Assembly (NCBI GenBank): GCA_949284715.1
Contig: CASDWH010000005.1
Coordinates: 1-64,000 of the forward strand
Source of the DNA: an uncultured bacterium
Lineage (GTDB): Bacteria > Cyanobacteriota > Vampirovibrionia > Gastranaerophilales > Gastranaerophilaceae
Reading direction: 5' to 3'
Length of the DNA stretch: 64,000 bases
The position numbers and the translations under genes are program-made. How positions within the stretch are numbered: the first letter of the stretch is position 1; every line of letters begins with the position of its first letter. The notes beneath the pieces are model-generated. The model searched no databases. It was not told the origin of the DNA and was given only the letters and a program-made list of their open reading frames with translations. Shown piece after piece: positions 8,955 to 20,217 of the stretch.

Positions 8955-9368
8955 ATGGATATAAAAAAAGTACAATCAACAGATAATTCCATAAATAGTA
9001 AAGGTTTAAAAATGGATTCAAAGAAAACAGTATCGGCACTTGAAACTGTACAGGCTGCTGTACAAAAATTATATACCCGTGCGGAGCGTGAAGTTCCTGA
9101 AAATCTTAGTTTTGCTCCGGTTAGAGAAATTATAATGAATAACTTAAAGGAATATCACTTAAAAATCATTGCTGATCCTGTAGATATAAAAAATTCCCGC
9201 CGTGTTATCCTTTCTACAGGGATTCCCGAAACACAGTATTCAGCAAGTCTTTCTTTAACAAAAGGCAGTAAGTCAGAAATTCTTAAAGAACTGTCTGATG
9301 ATGGGTTTTCGAAATTTGTGCTTGATAATATTAAAGAATTGGAAAAAACATCAAAAAGCATGGAATAA
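8955..9368 (+). CDS. Unknown 137-aa protein next to the RelA/SpoT-domain protein
   Basis: The product is not recognised. It is a small soluble, lysine- and glutamate-rich protein with no signal peptide or membrane segment. The N-terminal ~30 residues look disordered; the rest looks like a small alpha/beta domain ending in a helix. It begins at an ATG behind GAAAGGCAG, the same ribosome binding site as the giant gene, 43 nt after that gene's stop, and it has its own sigma-70 promoter. This arrangement (large toxin-like gene, then a small independently promoted gene) is what one would expect of an immunity protein, antitoxin or dedicated chaperone. That role is inference from context only. Confidence 0.65.
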   Translation: MDIKKVQSTDNSINSKGLKMDSKKTVSALETVQAAVQKLYTRAEREVPENLSFAPVREIIMNNLKEYHLKIIADPVDIKNSRRVILSTGIPETQYSASLSLTKGSKSEILKELSDDGFSKFVLDNIKELEKTSKSME

Positions 9369-9400
9369 TGTAAAATATTACCCTTTTAAACTCTAAATTC

Positions 9401-9429
9401 TTGTATGGAAATTTTGTTTGTATTATACT
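9401..9429 (+). promoter_or_regulatory. Sigma-70 promoter of gyrB
   Basis: TTGTAT (9401-9406) and TATACT (9424-9429) are separated by 17 nt. The gyrB start codon follows 37 nt downstream, leaving room for a short leader with GAGGGG. Confidence 0.55.
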
Positions 9430-9439
9430 ACTTGTATAG

Positions 9440-11902
<2,463 letters not shown>

Positions 11903-11925
11903 TTTTAGTAAGAAGAGGTGTAAAA

Positions 11926-12585
11926 ATGAAAAAAGAACTTATTTTTCTCGGGCCGCCTGCATGCGGTAAAGGTACTCAAACTGACAGATTGGCGAAATTT
12001 ATGAATATTCCGCATGTAGATACAGGCTCTCTGTTAAGAGCAGAGATGAAGAAAGGTTCTCCGGAGGGTAAACGCGCTGAATCTTACATTTCTAATGGAC
12101 AGCTTGTTCCTGTAGAACTTGTTGCAGAAATTATAAAACTGCGGTTATCACAGGATGATTGTAAAGGCGGATATATACTCGATGGTTTTCCAAGAAGCCT
12201 TGAACAGGCAGAAATTCTTGAAAAGTTGAATGCAGACTTGGATGAAGGGATTCAAACGGATTTCAGGGCAATTTACTTTGATGTGGATCCGGATGTGTTG
12301 TTGGCAAGAATTGTTAATCGCCGTTCATGTCCTGCCTGCGGTACTATTTATAACGTAAAATATAATCCTCCTAAAGTTGAAGGTAAATGTGATAATTGCG
12401 GAACAGAGTTAATTCAAAGAGCTGATGATACAGAAGAAACAGCGAAAAAGCGCTTTGATACATATTATGAACAAACTGCTCCGCTGATTGATTTTTATAA
12501 AAACAAAGGAGTACTAAAAACTTTAAATGCTCAGGGTGGTATTGAAGAAGTTTGGGAAAGACTTAAAGAGGTTGTTGGGTTATGA
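11926..12585 (+). CDS. adk: Adenylate kinase
   Basis: This cytoplasmic enzyme interconverts ATP plus AMP and two ADP. The P-loop is GPPACGKGTQ near residues 9-18, the AMP-binding segment reads DTGSLLRAEM, and the core signature DGFPRS is intact. The lid carries four cysteines in two pairs (CPAC and CDNC, around residues 130-153), typical of zinc-stabilised long-form adenylate kinases. The 219-residue length is normal for that form. The ribosome binding site is AAGAGGTG. The stop overlaps the start of map by 4 nt (ATGA), so the two are translationally coupled. The pairing adk-map is common in ribosomal-protein operons, but here the neighbour is gyrB. Confidence 0.97.
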   Translation: MKKELIFLGPPACGKGTQTDRLAKFMNIPHVDTGSLLRAEMKKGSPEGKRAESYISNGQLVPVELVAEIIKLRLSQDDCKGGYILDGFPRSLEQAEILEKLNADLDEGIQTDFRAIYFDVDPDVLLARIVNRRSCPACGTIYNVKYNPPKVEGKCDNCGTELIQRADDTEETAKKRFDTYYEQTAPLIDFYKNKGVLKTLNAQGGIEEVWERLKEVVGL

Positions 12586-13334
12586 TTAACCGAAAATCAA
12601 AAGACGAAATAAAAAGAATGAGGCATGCCGGTCATATTGTTGCGCTGGTGCATCAAGCAGTGAAAAAGGCGCTCGAGCCGGGAATTTCGACTTTGGAACT
12701 CGATGATATAGCATACAGGGTTATAAAAGAAAATCATGCAATACCGACATTTAAAGGATACAACGGATTTCCTGCATCAATCTGCACTTCAGTAAATGAA
12801 CAGGTTGTACATGGAATCCCGTCAAAAGATGTTATTCTTAAAGCGGGTGATATAATTGCAGTTGATGTCGGCGCAACTTACGGCGGAATGGTCGGTGACA
12901 GTGCATGGTCTTATGCAGTTGGTGAAATATCAGAAGATAAGCAGCGCTTGATGAAAACAACAGAAGAAGCTTTGATTGCTGGTATTGCGCAAATGCGTGC
13001 AGGTAATGTTCTTGATGATATTTCAGGCGCAATTGAAGATGTTGCAAATAGAGAACATCTCGGAATTGTAAGACATTACGGCGGACATGGTGTCGGTCAC
13101 GTTATGCACGAAGACCCGTTTCTGTTTAACTATCGCGTAGGTGATAGTACAAAAATAAAAACAGGCATGGTTATTGCTATTGAGCCAATGCTTAATCTTG
13201 GCTGTGATGACGTTGTTGTTGCTCCGGATAATTGGACTGTCAGCACAAAAGACGGCGCTGCCTCTGCGCATTTTGAGCATACGGTTCTTTGTACGGATGA
13301 TGAACCTGTTATGATGACTACGCTTATGGAATAA
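12582..13334 (+). CDS. map: Methionine aminopeptidase, type I
   Basis: This metalloprotease removes the initiator methionine from nascent proteins. The pita-bread fold signatures are visible: the substrate-binding HGIPS, metal ligands in DVGATYGGMVGDSA, RHYGGHGVGHVMHEDP, the AIEPML segment, and a final glutamate in AHFEHTVL. At 250 residues it is the short type Ia form without the N-terminal zinc extension. It overlaps adk by 4 nt and is the last gene of the gyrB-adk-map run, ending at a strong terminator. Confidence 0.97.
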   Translation: MINRKSKDEIKRMRHAGHIVALVHQAVKKALEPGISTLELDDIAYRVIKENHAIPTFKGYNGFPASICTSVNEQVVHGIPSKDVILKAGDIIAVDVGATYGGMVGDSAWSYAVGEISEDKQRLMKTTEEALIAGIAQMRAGNVLDDISGAIEDVANREHLGIVRHYGGHGVGHVMHEDPFLFNYRVGDSTKIKTGMVIAIEPMLNLGCDDVVVAPDNWTVSTKDGAASAHFEHTVLCTDDEPVMMTTLME

Positions 13335-13341
13335 AAATAAT

Positions 13342-13373
13342 AAATTGCCCCGATAATCAAGCGGGGCAATTTT
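13342..13373. terminator. Bidirectional Rho-independent terminator
   Basis: AAATTGCCCCG and CGGGGCAATTT form an 11-bp stem with a 9-nt loop, A-rich on one side and T-rich on the other. It sits between the convergent map and glycosyltransferase genes and can serve both. Confidence 0.9.
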
Positions 13374-13374
13374 A

Positions 13375-14061
13375 TTATTTAAAATACCTGAACTTAATAA
13401 GCGCCCATAGCGCATCTAATCCGTCGATATATGAAATCTTTTTACCCTCATCATAATTGCGCCCATTATAGGATATAGGAACCTCTTTAAGTCTGGCACC
13501 TTTTTTTAACATTTTTGCTGTTATTTCAGGCTCAAAGTCAAATCTTTCCGATTCAATATTAATATCTTTTATAAACTCTGCTTTAAAAGCTTTGTAACAG
13601 GTTTCCATATCGGTTAGAGCCGTTTTAAAAAGTAAGTTTGTTAAATAAGTGAGAAATTTGTTACCGTAGTAATGGGCGGTAATAGTGGTGTTGGATTTTT
13701 CCATATTAAGGAATCTGGAACCATATACAACATCGGCTTTATCTTCCAAAATGATTTCAATAAGTGGTTTATAATCGTCAGGGTTATACTCTAAATCAGC
13801 ATCCTGAATAATAATTATGTCACCGGTTGCATGTGCAAGTCCTGTTTTAAGTGCGGCCCCTTTACCTTTATTTATCTGATGATATAAAACCAGATATGGC
13901 AAATTTACATATAGTTTTTGAGTCCCGTCAAGAGAAAAATCATCTATTAAAATAATTTCTTTCTCAAGTCCGCAGAAATCAGCTTTCTCCACCTTTTCCA
14001 GTATAGGCATTAAAGTATTTACTTCATTGTATACCGGGATTAAAATTGTAACTTTTTTCAT
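13375..14061 (-). CDS. Family 2 glycosyltransferase, dolichyl-phosphate-mannose-synthase-like
   Basis: This is a GT-A fold glycosyltransferase of 228 residues that probably transfers a sugar from a nucleotide sugar to a lipid carrier or glycan at the inner face of the membrane. The start IPVYNE, the acidic IDDFSLDGT, the [10 protein letters not shown] loop, the metal-binding DADLEY and the YGSRF motif are all as in DPM1/polyprenyl-phosphate glycosyltransferases. A conserved [15 protein letters not shown] segment follows. No transmembrane segment is present, unlike the longer GtrB type. It begins at an ATG behind GGAG and converges on map. The donor and acceptor cannot be told from the sequence. 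Confidence 0.88.
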   Translation of the reverse strand: MKKVTILIPVYNEVNTLMPILEKVEKADFCGLEKEIILIDDFSLDGTQKLYVNLPYLVLYHQINKGKGAALKTGLAHATGDIIIIQDADLEYNPDDYKPLIEIILEDKADVVYGSRFLNMEKSNTTITAHYYGNKFLTYLTNLLFKTALTDMETCYKAFKAEFIKDINIESERFDFEPEITAKMLKKGARLKEVPISYNGRNYDEGKKISYIDGLDALWALIKFRYFK

Positions 14062-14108
14062 ACAAACATCTCCAGAGTTTTAGTATACCATAAAATTGTT
14101 TAAAATAC

Positions 14109-14137
14109 TTGATAGTGATTAAAATTTAGTATATACT
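14109..14137 (+). promoter_or_regulatory. Promoter immediately before the HD-GYP gene (leaderless arrangement)
   Basis: TTGATA (14109-14114) and TATACT (14132-14137) are separated by 17 nt. The first ATG (14146) begins 8 nt after the -10 box, where transcription is expected to start. The mRNA would begin at or within a base or two of that ATG. Confidence 0.6.
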
Positions 14138-14145
14138 TTTAATAT

Positions 14146-15831
14146 ATGAACGGGTGTGAGATGAGTTTACAAGATTTTATATTATCGTCCGTTAAGGATA
14201 TTTCTGAAAAGAAGTATGATGAGAGTGAGTGGCTTATAAAAGAACATCGCTCAATTTATAAGAATGATTCTTCCATATGCTTATCATTGCTTGCTTTACT
14301 TGAGTATATGAAAGGAAATTTTAATCTGTCGCTTCATTATCTGGATGATGCAAAATTTCTTGCCGATAACGGTAACGCTCCTGTCGATATTATATTGAAT
14401 GAAGTTGTTACCGGGTTTATTAATTATGCAGAGAAAAATAATTCTCTCTACACTATTAATTACAATAAAGCAAAAAAACTCGCCCAGAGTAAAAAGGAAC
14501 TTCCGTTTTTTACTAAAATAACTGAACTAATAGCGGCTTATCCAGGCGGAAGTAATTATACTGCATCTGCACAGAAAGATCCTCTTGTAGCGCTTGTTAA
14601 AATAGGACAGGCTGTTGGTGCTGAAAAGAATATAAAAAAACTTATTCACACGATTGCAGAAGAAACAAAATTTGCAATGAAATCTGACCGCTGTACGGTG
14701 TTTCTATATGACAAAGATACAAATGAAATATATTCAATAGTTGCCCTTGGCCTTGGCAGTGAAGAATTACGACTGCCGGCAGGTAAAGGACTTGTCGGCT
14801 ATTCTATTATGAACGGGGAAACGATTAATATTCGGGAAGCGTATGATGACCCAAGATTTAACAGAGATGTAGATTTATCAACCGGTTACAGAACAAAAAC
14901 AATTTTATGTATGCCGATTAAAAATATTAACAATGAAATAATCGGGGCTTTTCAGGTTTTAAATAAAAATGACGGATATTTTACAAGAGAAGATGAAGAT
15001 TTATTGATGGCAATTGCGTCAAGCGCCGGTATTTCACTTGAAAATGCTCAGCTTTTTGAAAAGCAAAATAAAATGATTGAAGAGCAAAAAGTTATTTTGG
15101 ACAGCTTTATAGATGCTCTTTCTACTTCAATAGATGCACGTGACAAAATTACATCAGGTCATTCAACCCGTGTTAGAATGTACTCAATTCTTATTGCAAA
15201 AGAATTTAATCTTTCCGAAAACGAAATATCAATTCTGGAAAAAGCTGCGGCTCTTCATGATATAGGAAAAATCGGTATAAAAGATTCTGTATTACAAAAA
15301 GAAGGCAAGCTGACCCAGGAAGAGTACAAGCATATTCAAGAACACGTAGAAATTACTCATCATATATTAGAAAAAGTTCATATGTCTGATGAGTTTGTAA
15401 AAATTACAGAAATCGCATGTTCCCATCACGAAAAATACGACGGCAGCGGGTATTACCGCCATCTTAAAGGTGAAGAGATTCCTTTTGGCGGGCGCATCCT
15501 TGCTGTATCTGATGTTTTTGATGCTATCACTTCCAAACGTCACTATCGTGATAAAATGTCTATCCAAAAAGTAATAGAAATTATTCAAAATGGTGCGGGT
15601 TCTCATTTTGATCCGGCTGTTGTTGACAAATTTTTACATATTCCGCTTAACAAAATCGTTGACGTTTTTTTGACTGAGAATCACTTAACTCTGGATATGA
15701 AAGATAATGAAATTTTATCCAAATACAACTTCACCGATTTGTATACGGCAATTACATGCGGGAAGTTAAAGAAATTGGCTGCCGCATTCAACAAGTATTA
15801 TGTTGGAGCGGGTGAAAATGAAGATATATAG
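14146..15831 (+). CDS. GAF and HD-GYP signalling protein, probable c-di-GMP phosphodiesterase
   Basis: The protein has about 561 residues. Residues ~1-140 look like helical TPR-type repeats, ~160-300 a GAF domain, and ~315-500 an HD-GYP domain. The HD pair is H371-D372 in LHDIGKIG, followed by EHVEITHHIL and HHEKYDG, then FGGRILAVSDVFDAITSKRHYR. The family's GYP signature reads G435-Y436-Y437 here, so the proline is replaced by tyrosine. The metal ligands seem intact, so c-di-GMP hydrolysis is likely but not certain. Two starts are possible: ATG 14146, which fits a leaderless mRNA, and ATG 14161 behind GGGTGTGAG. It is the first gene of an operon with a TPR protein and two response regulators and overlaps the next gene by 14 nt. 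Confidence 0.87.
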   Translation: MNGCEMSLQDFILSSVKDISEKKYDESEWLIKEHRSIYKNDSSICLSLLALLEYMKGNFNLSLHYLDDAKFLADNGNAPVDIILNEVVTGFINYAEKNNSLYTINYNKAKKLAQSKKELPFFTKITELIAAYPGGSNYTASAQKDPLVALVKIGQAVGAEKNIKKLIHTIAEETKFAMKSDRCTVFLYDKDTNEIYSIVALGLGSEELRLPAGKGLVGYSIMNGETINIREAYDDPRFNRDVDLSTGYRTKTILCMPIKNINNEIIGAFQVLNKNDGYFTREDEDLLMAIASSAGISLENAQLFEKQNKMIEEQKVILDSFIDALSTSIDARDKITSGHSTRVRMYSILIAKEFNLSENEISILEKAAALHDIGKIGIKDSVLQKEGKLTQEEYKHIQEHVEITHHILEKVHMSDEFVKITEIACSHHEKYDGSGYYRHLKGEEIPFGGRILAVSDVFDAITSKRHYRDKMSIQKVIEIIQNGAGSHFDPAVVDKFLHIPLNKIVDVFLTENHLTLDMKDNEILSKYNFTDLYTAITCGKLKKLAAAFNKYYVGAGENEDI

Positions 15832-17299
15832 CAGTATATTACTATCCATACTTATGACTGTTTGTATTCCTCTTCCTTGTTTTCCTGATATTATTGAAGG
15901 CTACGGAATTGATTACAATCGCAAAGATGTTTATACCCTTGCTAAAAGTAAGTTCGCATTGACAAATGTAAAAACTGCTCATGATGAACTGAGCGAAATG
16001 ATAGACGCTTCTACTAATAAAGATTTTGTGCTTCTGGATACAGCTATTATGCTTGCAGAATACGGTTTTTTTGATTTGACAGATAAAATCTTTTCTAAAA
16101 TAGATGACTATGAAATTTCTAAATTTTATATTGAAGATATTAAACATTTTTATTACCCTGCAAAAAGAATGAATGTAAACGATTTATTATTTTTAGCAGA
16201 AGCTTATTCTAATATAATGTATAACAATTACGCACAGGAAGCAGTGCTTGATGTTATTAATAATACAGAATTAATCCGTGAACATAGTGATTATGTTTTT
16301 TATATTATCGCGCTAGGATACTACGAGGTTAAAGATATTGAACAAGCGCAGAATTACATTTCTATTGCCTTGAGTTTAAATCCTACTAATGTAAACTATA
16401 AAATTTTAAAAACTAAAATACTCCTTGAAAAAAAGAATAAAAAACAAGCACTTAAACTTCTGGATGAAATAAAGAAAGAGGGTTTTAAAATCTCCGAGTT
16501 TCAGAATAAGATATTAGCCTTAGAGCAGTTTGCTTTATATAAAACAGAAAAACAAGAAAAATTAAAAGATTATCATTTAGGATATTATTATTTTCTTGAA
16601 GGTAAAACCGGTTTTGCGCAGAAAGTATTATTAAATGCATTATCTAATAACAAAAAGATTAACAGAGATATATACGCTTTGCTTGGAATAACGTATTTAT
16701 CCGATTCTATGCAGCAGGCAGAAGAGTATGCACAAAAAAGTGTAAAAAGCGGCGGTGAAACTTTTCATTCTCTCTATACATTCGGACTTTTGCAACTCCA
16801 GAAGGAAAAGTATAAACCGGGCTTAAAACTTCTTAATAAAGCAAAGAAATACGAAAAAAATACTTTTAATGCGGAACGTTTAATAGCATTGGCATACAGA
16901 TTTACAGGCAAAAATAAAAATGCAATTAAACTCTGGAATAAACTTTTAAATAAACAGCCTGAAATTTATGAGGCGTACTATTATATTGCAATAGATACAA
17001 ATGATAGTAATAAAGAGGCGCTATTAAAGGAATGTCTGAGTTATAACGTAAATTATTCTCCTGCATATTATAAACTTGGAGAGATTTATATAAACCGTGA
17101 AAATTTTGATTTAGCAAAAAAATATATTTATAATGCTCACTATATTGACGAAAATGATTTTAGATATTATTATTATCTCAGTCAATTAGAGTCCCAAAGA
17201 GGAAATAAAGAACTGGCTGACAATTATATTAATATGTGTACAAGACTGGAACCAAATTATCAAGCCATAATGGATAGGGAAAAAGGATTTGAAAAGTAA
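15818..17299 (+). CDS. Exported TPR-repeat protein
   Basis: This protein of about 493 residues starts with a signal peptide (MKIYSSILLSILMTVCIPL) and is otherwise built of tetratricopeptide-like helical repeats, with clear units in the second half (for example YALLGITYLS, IALAYRFTGKNKNAIKLW, AYYKLGEIYINRENFDLAKKY). TPR proteins act as scaffolds; the partner is unknown. The ATG at 15818 is preferred over that at 15800 because it gives the signal peptide and follows GGAGCGGGTG. It overlaps the HD-GYP gene before it and the response regulator after it, so it belongs to that signalling operon. Confidence 0.8.
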   Translation: MKIYSSILLSILMTVCIPLPCFPDIIEGYGIDYNRKDVYTLAKSKFALTNVKTAHDELSEMIDASTNKDFVLLDTAIMLAEYGFFDLTDKIFSKIDDYEISKFYIEDIKHFYYPAKRMNVNDLLFLAEAYSNIMYNNYAQEAVLDVINNTELIREHSDYVFYIIALGYYEVKDIEQAQNYISIALSLNPTNVNYKILKTKILLEKKNKKQALKLLDEIKKEGFKISEFQNKILALEQFALYKTEKQEKLKDYHLGYYYFLEGKTGFAQKVLLNALSNNKKINRDIYALLGITYLSDSMQQAEEYAQKSVKSGGETFHSLYTFGLLQLQKEKYKPGLKLLNKAKKYEKNTFNAERLIALAYRFTGKNKNAIKLWNKLLNKQPEIYEAYYYIAIDTNDSNKEALLKECLSYNVNYSPAYYKLGEIYINRENFDLAKKYIYNAHYIDENDFRYYYYLSQLESQRGNKELADNYINMCTRLEPNYQAIMDREKGFEK

Positions 17300-17936
17300 T
17301 ATTCTAATAGTAGAGGATCATGAATTAACGAGATTCGGGCTAAAGGCAACTTTTGAGGGAAGTGAAATAGCCGGGAATATTTATGAGGCAAATTCTGCTG
17401 AAAAGGCGATAGAAATCATATTAAACAATAATATTGATTTAGTAATTATGGATTTGGGGCTTCCTGGGATGAATGGTATTGTTGCCAGCCGTAAAATAAA
17501 CGATTTAAATCGGGGAATAAAGATTATTATTTTGACATCGCATAATGACGAACAGGAAGTAATACAATCCTTAAAAGCAGGTGCAAACGCATATTGTTCA
17601 AAAGAAATTAACCCCGGGCGTCTGCTTGAGGTTGCTTCCTCAGTATTAGACGGGGCATCATGGTTTGATCCGTCAATAGCACATATTGTTTTAAGAGCGG
17701 CATCAAACACCCAAATGAATGATGTTTCACAAAATAAAAGGGATTATAATTTAACAATACGTGAAAAACAGATACTCAAGCTGATAACCGAAGGGTATAG
17801 TAATATAGATATTGCAAAAGAATTATGTGTAACTGTTAATACTACTAAGGCGCATGTTGCGAGCATTTTGCAAAAACTGGAGGTTGAGGATAGGCTTCAG
17901 GCCGCACTCAAAGCACTTAATGAAAAATTGGTTTAA
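17289..17936 (+). CDS. NarL/LuxR-type response regulator
   Basis: This is a DNA-binding response regulator of 215 residues. The receiver domain (~1-120) has the acidic VEDHE, the phosphoacceptor aspartate in VIMDLGLPGMNG, and the conserved lysine in CSKE. The C-terminal LuxR/GerE helix-turn-helix reads LTIREKQILKLITEG...NTTKAHVASILQKL. Translation begins at a TTG that overlaps the 3' end of the TPR gene. No histidine kinase is encoded in the operon, so the phosphodonor is elsewhere. Confidence 0.92.
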   Translation: MKSNILIVEDHELTRFGLKATFEGSEIAGNIYEANSAEKAIEIILNNNIDLVIMDLGLPGMNGIVASRKINDLNRGIKIIILTSHNDEQEVIQSLKAGANAYCSKEINPGRLLEVASSVLDGASWFDPSIAHIVLRAASNTQMNDVSQNKRDYNLTIREKQILKLITEGYSNIDIAKELCVTVNTTKAHVASILQKLEVEDRLQAALKALNEKLV

Positions 17937-17945
17937 GAGGGAATT

Positions 17946-18572
17946 ATGGACGGTTTAGCTTCAATATTACTTGTAGATGACAATCCGAAATATTTAGCAG
18001 ATGCACTACCTATGTACGGATATGACGTTACAGTTGTAACAAACGGGATAGATGCATTAAAAGAGCTTAGTAATGACGATAAAAAATATGATTTAGTCCT
18101 GCTGGATGTAATGATGCCGCAAATGAACGGTTGGGACACATTAAAAGCGATTAGAAGTAATAAAAATCACAAATATTTACCAGTAATCATGATAACGGCT
18201 GTTAATGAAGATCAGAAAATTGTATCCGGGCTTAAGATAGGTGCTGATGATTATATTGTTAAACCTTTTATACTTCCTAACCTTTTGGCACGTATGGAAG
18301 CTATTTTAAGGCGGTGCCAGTGGCAGAATGAGAATAGCCCTAAAAAGGATGTAGCTATTAATGCAAATACGGATATAGAGGCATTAACCTCCAGAGAAAA
18401 AGAAGTTCTTGCGTTAGTTGCTAAAGGAGCAACAAACCAGGATATAGCTGATAAGTTATTTGTTCGGGATGTAACTGTTAAAACACATCTTAACAGTATA
18501 TTTAAAAAGCTAAAGGTTACAAACAGAACGCAGGCCGTTTTACTTGCAATGCAGATGAATTTAATAAATTAG
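17946..18572 (+). CDS. Second LuxR-type response regulator
   Basis: This response regulator of 208 residues follows the previous one by 9 nt behind AAGAGGGA. The receiver domain has VDDN, the phosphoacceptor aspartate in VLLDVMMPQMNGW and the YIVKPF lysine motif, so it is of the PleD/OmpR-like receiver subtype. The output domain is a LuxR helix-turn-helix (LTSREKEVLALVAKGATNQDIA...VKTHLNSIFKKLKV). It is clearly not a recent duplicate of its neighbour, because the receivers differ strongly. Two LuxR-type regulators in tandem, after an HD-GYP protein, suggest a two-branch signalling output. Confidence 0.92.
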   Translation: MDGLASILLVDDNPKYLADALPMYGYDVTVVTNGIDALKELSNDDKKYDLVLLDVMMPQMNGWDTLKAIRSNKNHKYLPVIMITAVNEDQKIVSGLKIGADDYIVKPFILPNLLARMEAILRRCQWQNENSPKKDVAINANTDIEALTSREKEVLALVAKGATNQDIADKLFVRDVTVKTHLNSIFKKLKVTNRTQAVLLAMQMNLIN

Positions 18573-18585
18573 TAGGAGTAAGATA

Positions 18586-19119
18586 ATGTTAACAAAAGAC
18601 GAATTATTAAGACTTGTAGAAACAGATGTAAACGCTTTTAACCAGAAACTTGCTGAGGCTGGTGAAGACGGTGTTGACTTAAGTGAAGTGGATTTTAGCA
18701 ATATGACTTTAGACGGAGTTAATTTTACGAACGCAAATCTTAATTCTGCAAGTTTTTCTGATGCAAATATAAGTGAAGTTGATTTTACAAATTGTGATTT
18801 AACGTCAGCAGATTTTACCCGTGCTAATTGTGTTGAGTGTAATTTTTCCGAATCCCTTTTAAACGGTGCTGATTTTAGCTATGGCAAATTTGACTATTGT
18901 AATTTCTCAGAAGCAGATCTGGCAGGGGCAATATTAAACGAGGCTGATTTAACAAATTCAGACTTTTCGTGTTCCTTCAATTTAAACGCATGTCGGTTTG
19001 ATGATGCGACTATTTGGCCGGAGAGCGATTTGCTTCCTGATGATTTTGATTCTGTTTATTCTGATGATTTATCTTCGTTAAGAGATGAAGATGATTATAA
19101 TCAGGGTTCGGATTATTAA
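18586..19119 (+). CDS. Pentapeptide-repeat protein
   Basis: The middle (~30-140) of this 177-residue protein is made of tandem pentapeptide repeats of the A(D/N)LxX/xFxxA type, such as NFTNANLNSASFSDANIS and DLTSADFTRAN, which form a right-handed quadrilateral beta-helix. The C-terminus is acidic (Asp/Ser-rich). It follows the response regulators by 13 nt and is probably the last gene of the operon. Its function is unknown; some family members mimic DNA or bind gyrase, but nothing here points specifically to that. Its stop overlaps the glutaredoxin gene end by 4 nt. Confidence 0.85.
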   Translation: MLTKDELLRLVETDVNAFNQKLAEAGEDGVDLSEVDFSNMTLDGVNFTNANLNSASFSDANISEVDFTNCDLTSADFTRANCVECNFSESLLNGADFSYGKFDYCNFSEADLAGAILNEADLTNSDFSCSFNLNACRFDDATIWPESDLLPDDFDSVYSDDLSSLRDEDDYNQGSDY

Positions 19120-19343
19120 ATATTTGATAAATATTCTATAATGTCAGCGGATTCATACATTTTGAGTCCGCTTTCTTTGTTATAAAGGAACGGTACTTGT
19201 CTTTTTCCTCCCAGTCTTATTAAGGTTTCTTCCTCTGATTTATTATTAATATCGTGCTTTGTGTATTGAATATCCTTATCATCCATAAATTTCATTACTT
19301 TTTGACAGTATGGGCAGCGTTCAAGTTCAAATAATTCATACAT
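19116..19343 (-). CDS. Glutaredoxin
   Basis: This 75-residue thioredoxin-fold oxidoreductase reduces disulfides or mixed disulfides using glutathione or a similar thiol. The dithiol active site is C10-P-Y-C13, the cis-proline lies in RQVPFL, and the C-terminal YESADIIEYL matches the glutathione-binding end of glutaredoxins and GST N-terminal domains. It converges on the pentapeptide gene, and GGAG precedes its ATG. Confidence 0.9.
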   Translation of the reverse strand: MYELFELERCPYCQKVMKFMDDKDIQYTKHDINNKSEEETLIRLGGKRQVPFLYNKESGLKMYESADIIEYLSNI

Positions 19344-19458
19344 TTGATATAACTCCTTTAGCAGTATTATATTGATACAAAACTTAAAAAGTTGCTATTC
19401 TCCGGTTGTTGAATTTTATCCTTATGTTATCATAATCATATAGAGAAATGAGGTAAAA

Positions 19459-20208
19459 ATGAGCGGACATTCAAAGTGGTCAACAATCAAGCGTAAAAAA
19501 GCAAAAGTTGACTCTGCGCGGGCAGCAGAATTCCAGAAATATTCAAGAGAATTAATTGTTGCATCAAGACTCGGGGGAAGTGATCCTGCCGGAAATTTTC
19601 GCCTGAAAACGGCAATTGAACGTGCGAAAGCTGCCGGGCTTCCAAATGATAATATAAAACGGGCAATAGAAAAAGGTGCGGGTTCTTCTAATAACGAAAA
19701 TTATGAAGAAATAGTGTATGAAGGTTATGCGGAAGGCGGAGTTGCTGTTGTAATAGAAGCGATGACTGATAACAAAAACAGAACAGCCGGAGATATAAGA
19801 AGTTATTTTACTAAATATAACGGAAATCTTGGTGAAACAGGCTGTGTAGGCTGGATGTTTGATAAAAAAGGCTGTATAACATTTGGCAATGATATAGATT
19901 TTGAAAAACTATTTGAGGCTGCGATTAATCTTGATGCGGAAGATATTATTGAAGAAGAGGGTTCTTATAAAGTTTATACGACAGTTTCAGCATTTCAAAA
20001 TGTGGTGGAGGGACTTGAAAAAGAAGGGTTTATCTCTTCAAATGCAGAATTTACCAGAATTCCTCAAAATATGATTGAAATTACAGATGAAAAAGTTGCT
20101 GCAAATGTTTTAAAATTGCTAAGCCGCCTGGAAGAGCATGATGATGTGCAGAATGTATATGCAAATTTTGATATTTCAGATGAACTTATGGACAAAATTG
20201 ATATATAA
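19459..20208 (+). CDS. YebC/PmpR family protein
   Basis: This cytoplasmic protein of 249 residues belongs to the YebC/PmpR/TACO1 family. The N-terminal signature [16 protein letters not shown] is intact, followed by [19 protein letters not shown] and the [21 protein letters not shown] segment. Members have been described as transcriptional regulators and, more recently, as helpers of ribosomes stalled on proline stretches; which applies here cannot be told. The ATG follows GAGGTAAAA. It is followed after 9 nt by ssb. Confidence 0.95.
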   Translation: MSGHSKWSTIKRKKAKVDSARAAEFQKYSRELIVASRLGGSDPAGNFRLKTAIERAKAAGLPNDNIKRAIEKGAGSSNNENYEEIVYEGYAEGGVAVVIEAMTDNKNRTAGDIRSYFTKYNGNLGETGCVGWMFDKKGCITFGNDIDFEKLFEAAINLDAEDIIEEEGSYKVYTTVSAFQNVVEGLEKEGFISSNAEFTRIPQNMIEITDEKVAANVLKLLSRLEEHDDVQNVYANFDISDELMDKIDI

Positions 20209-20217
20209 AGGAGTAAT

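Noticed and set aside
3000-9400. Whole giant-gene region as a prophage or recently acquired island
   Set aside because: No integrase, transposase, att repeats or tRNA are seen, and base composition is close to that of neighbouring genes.
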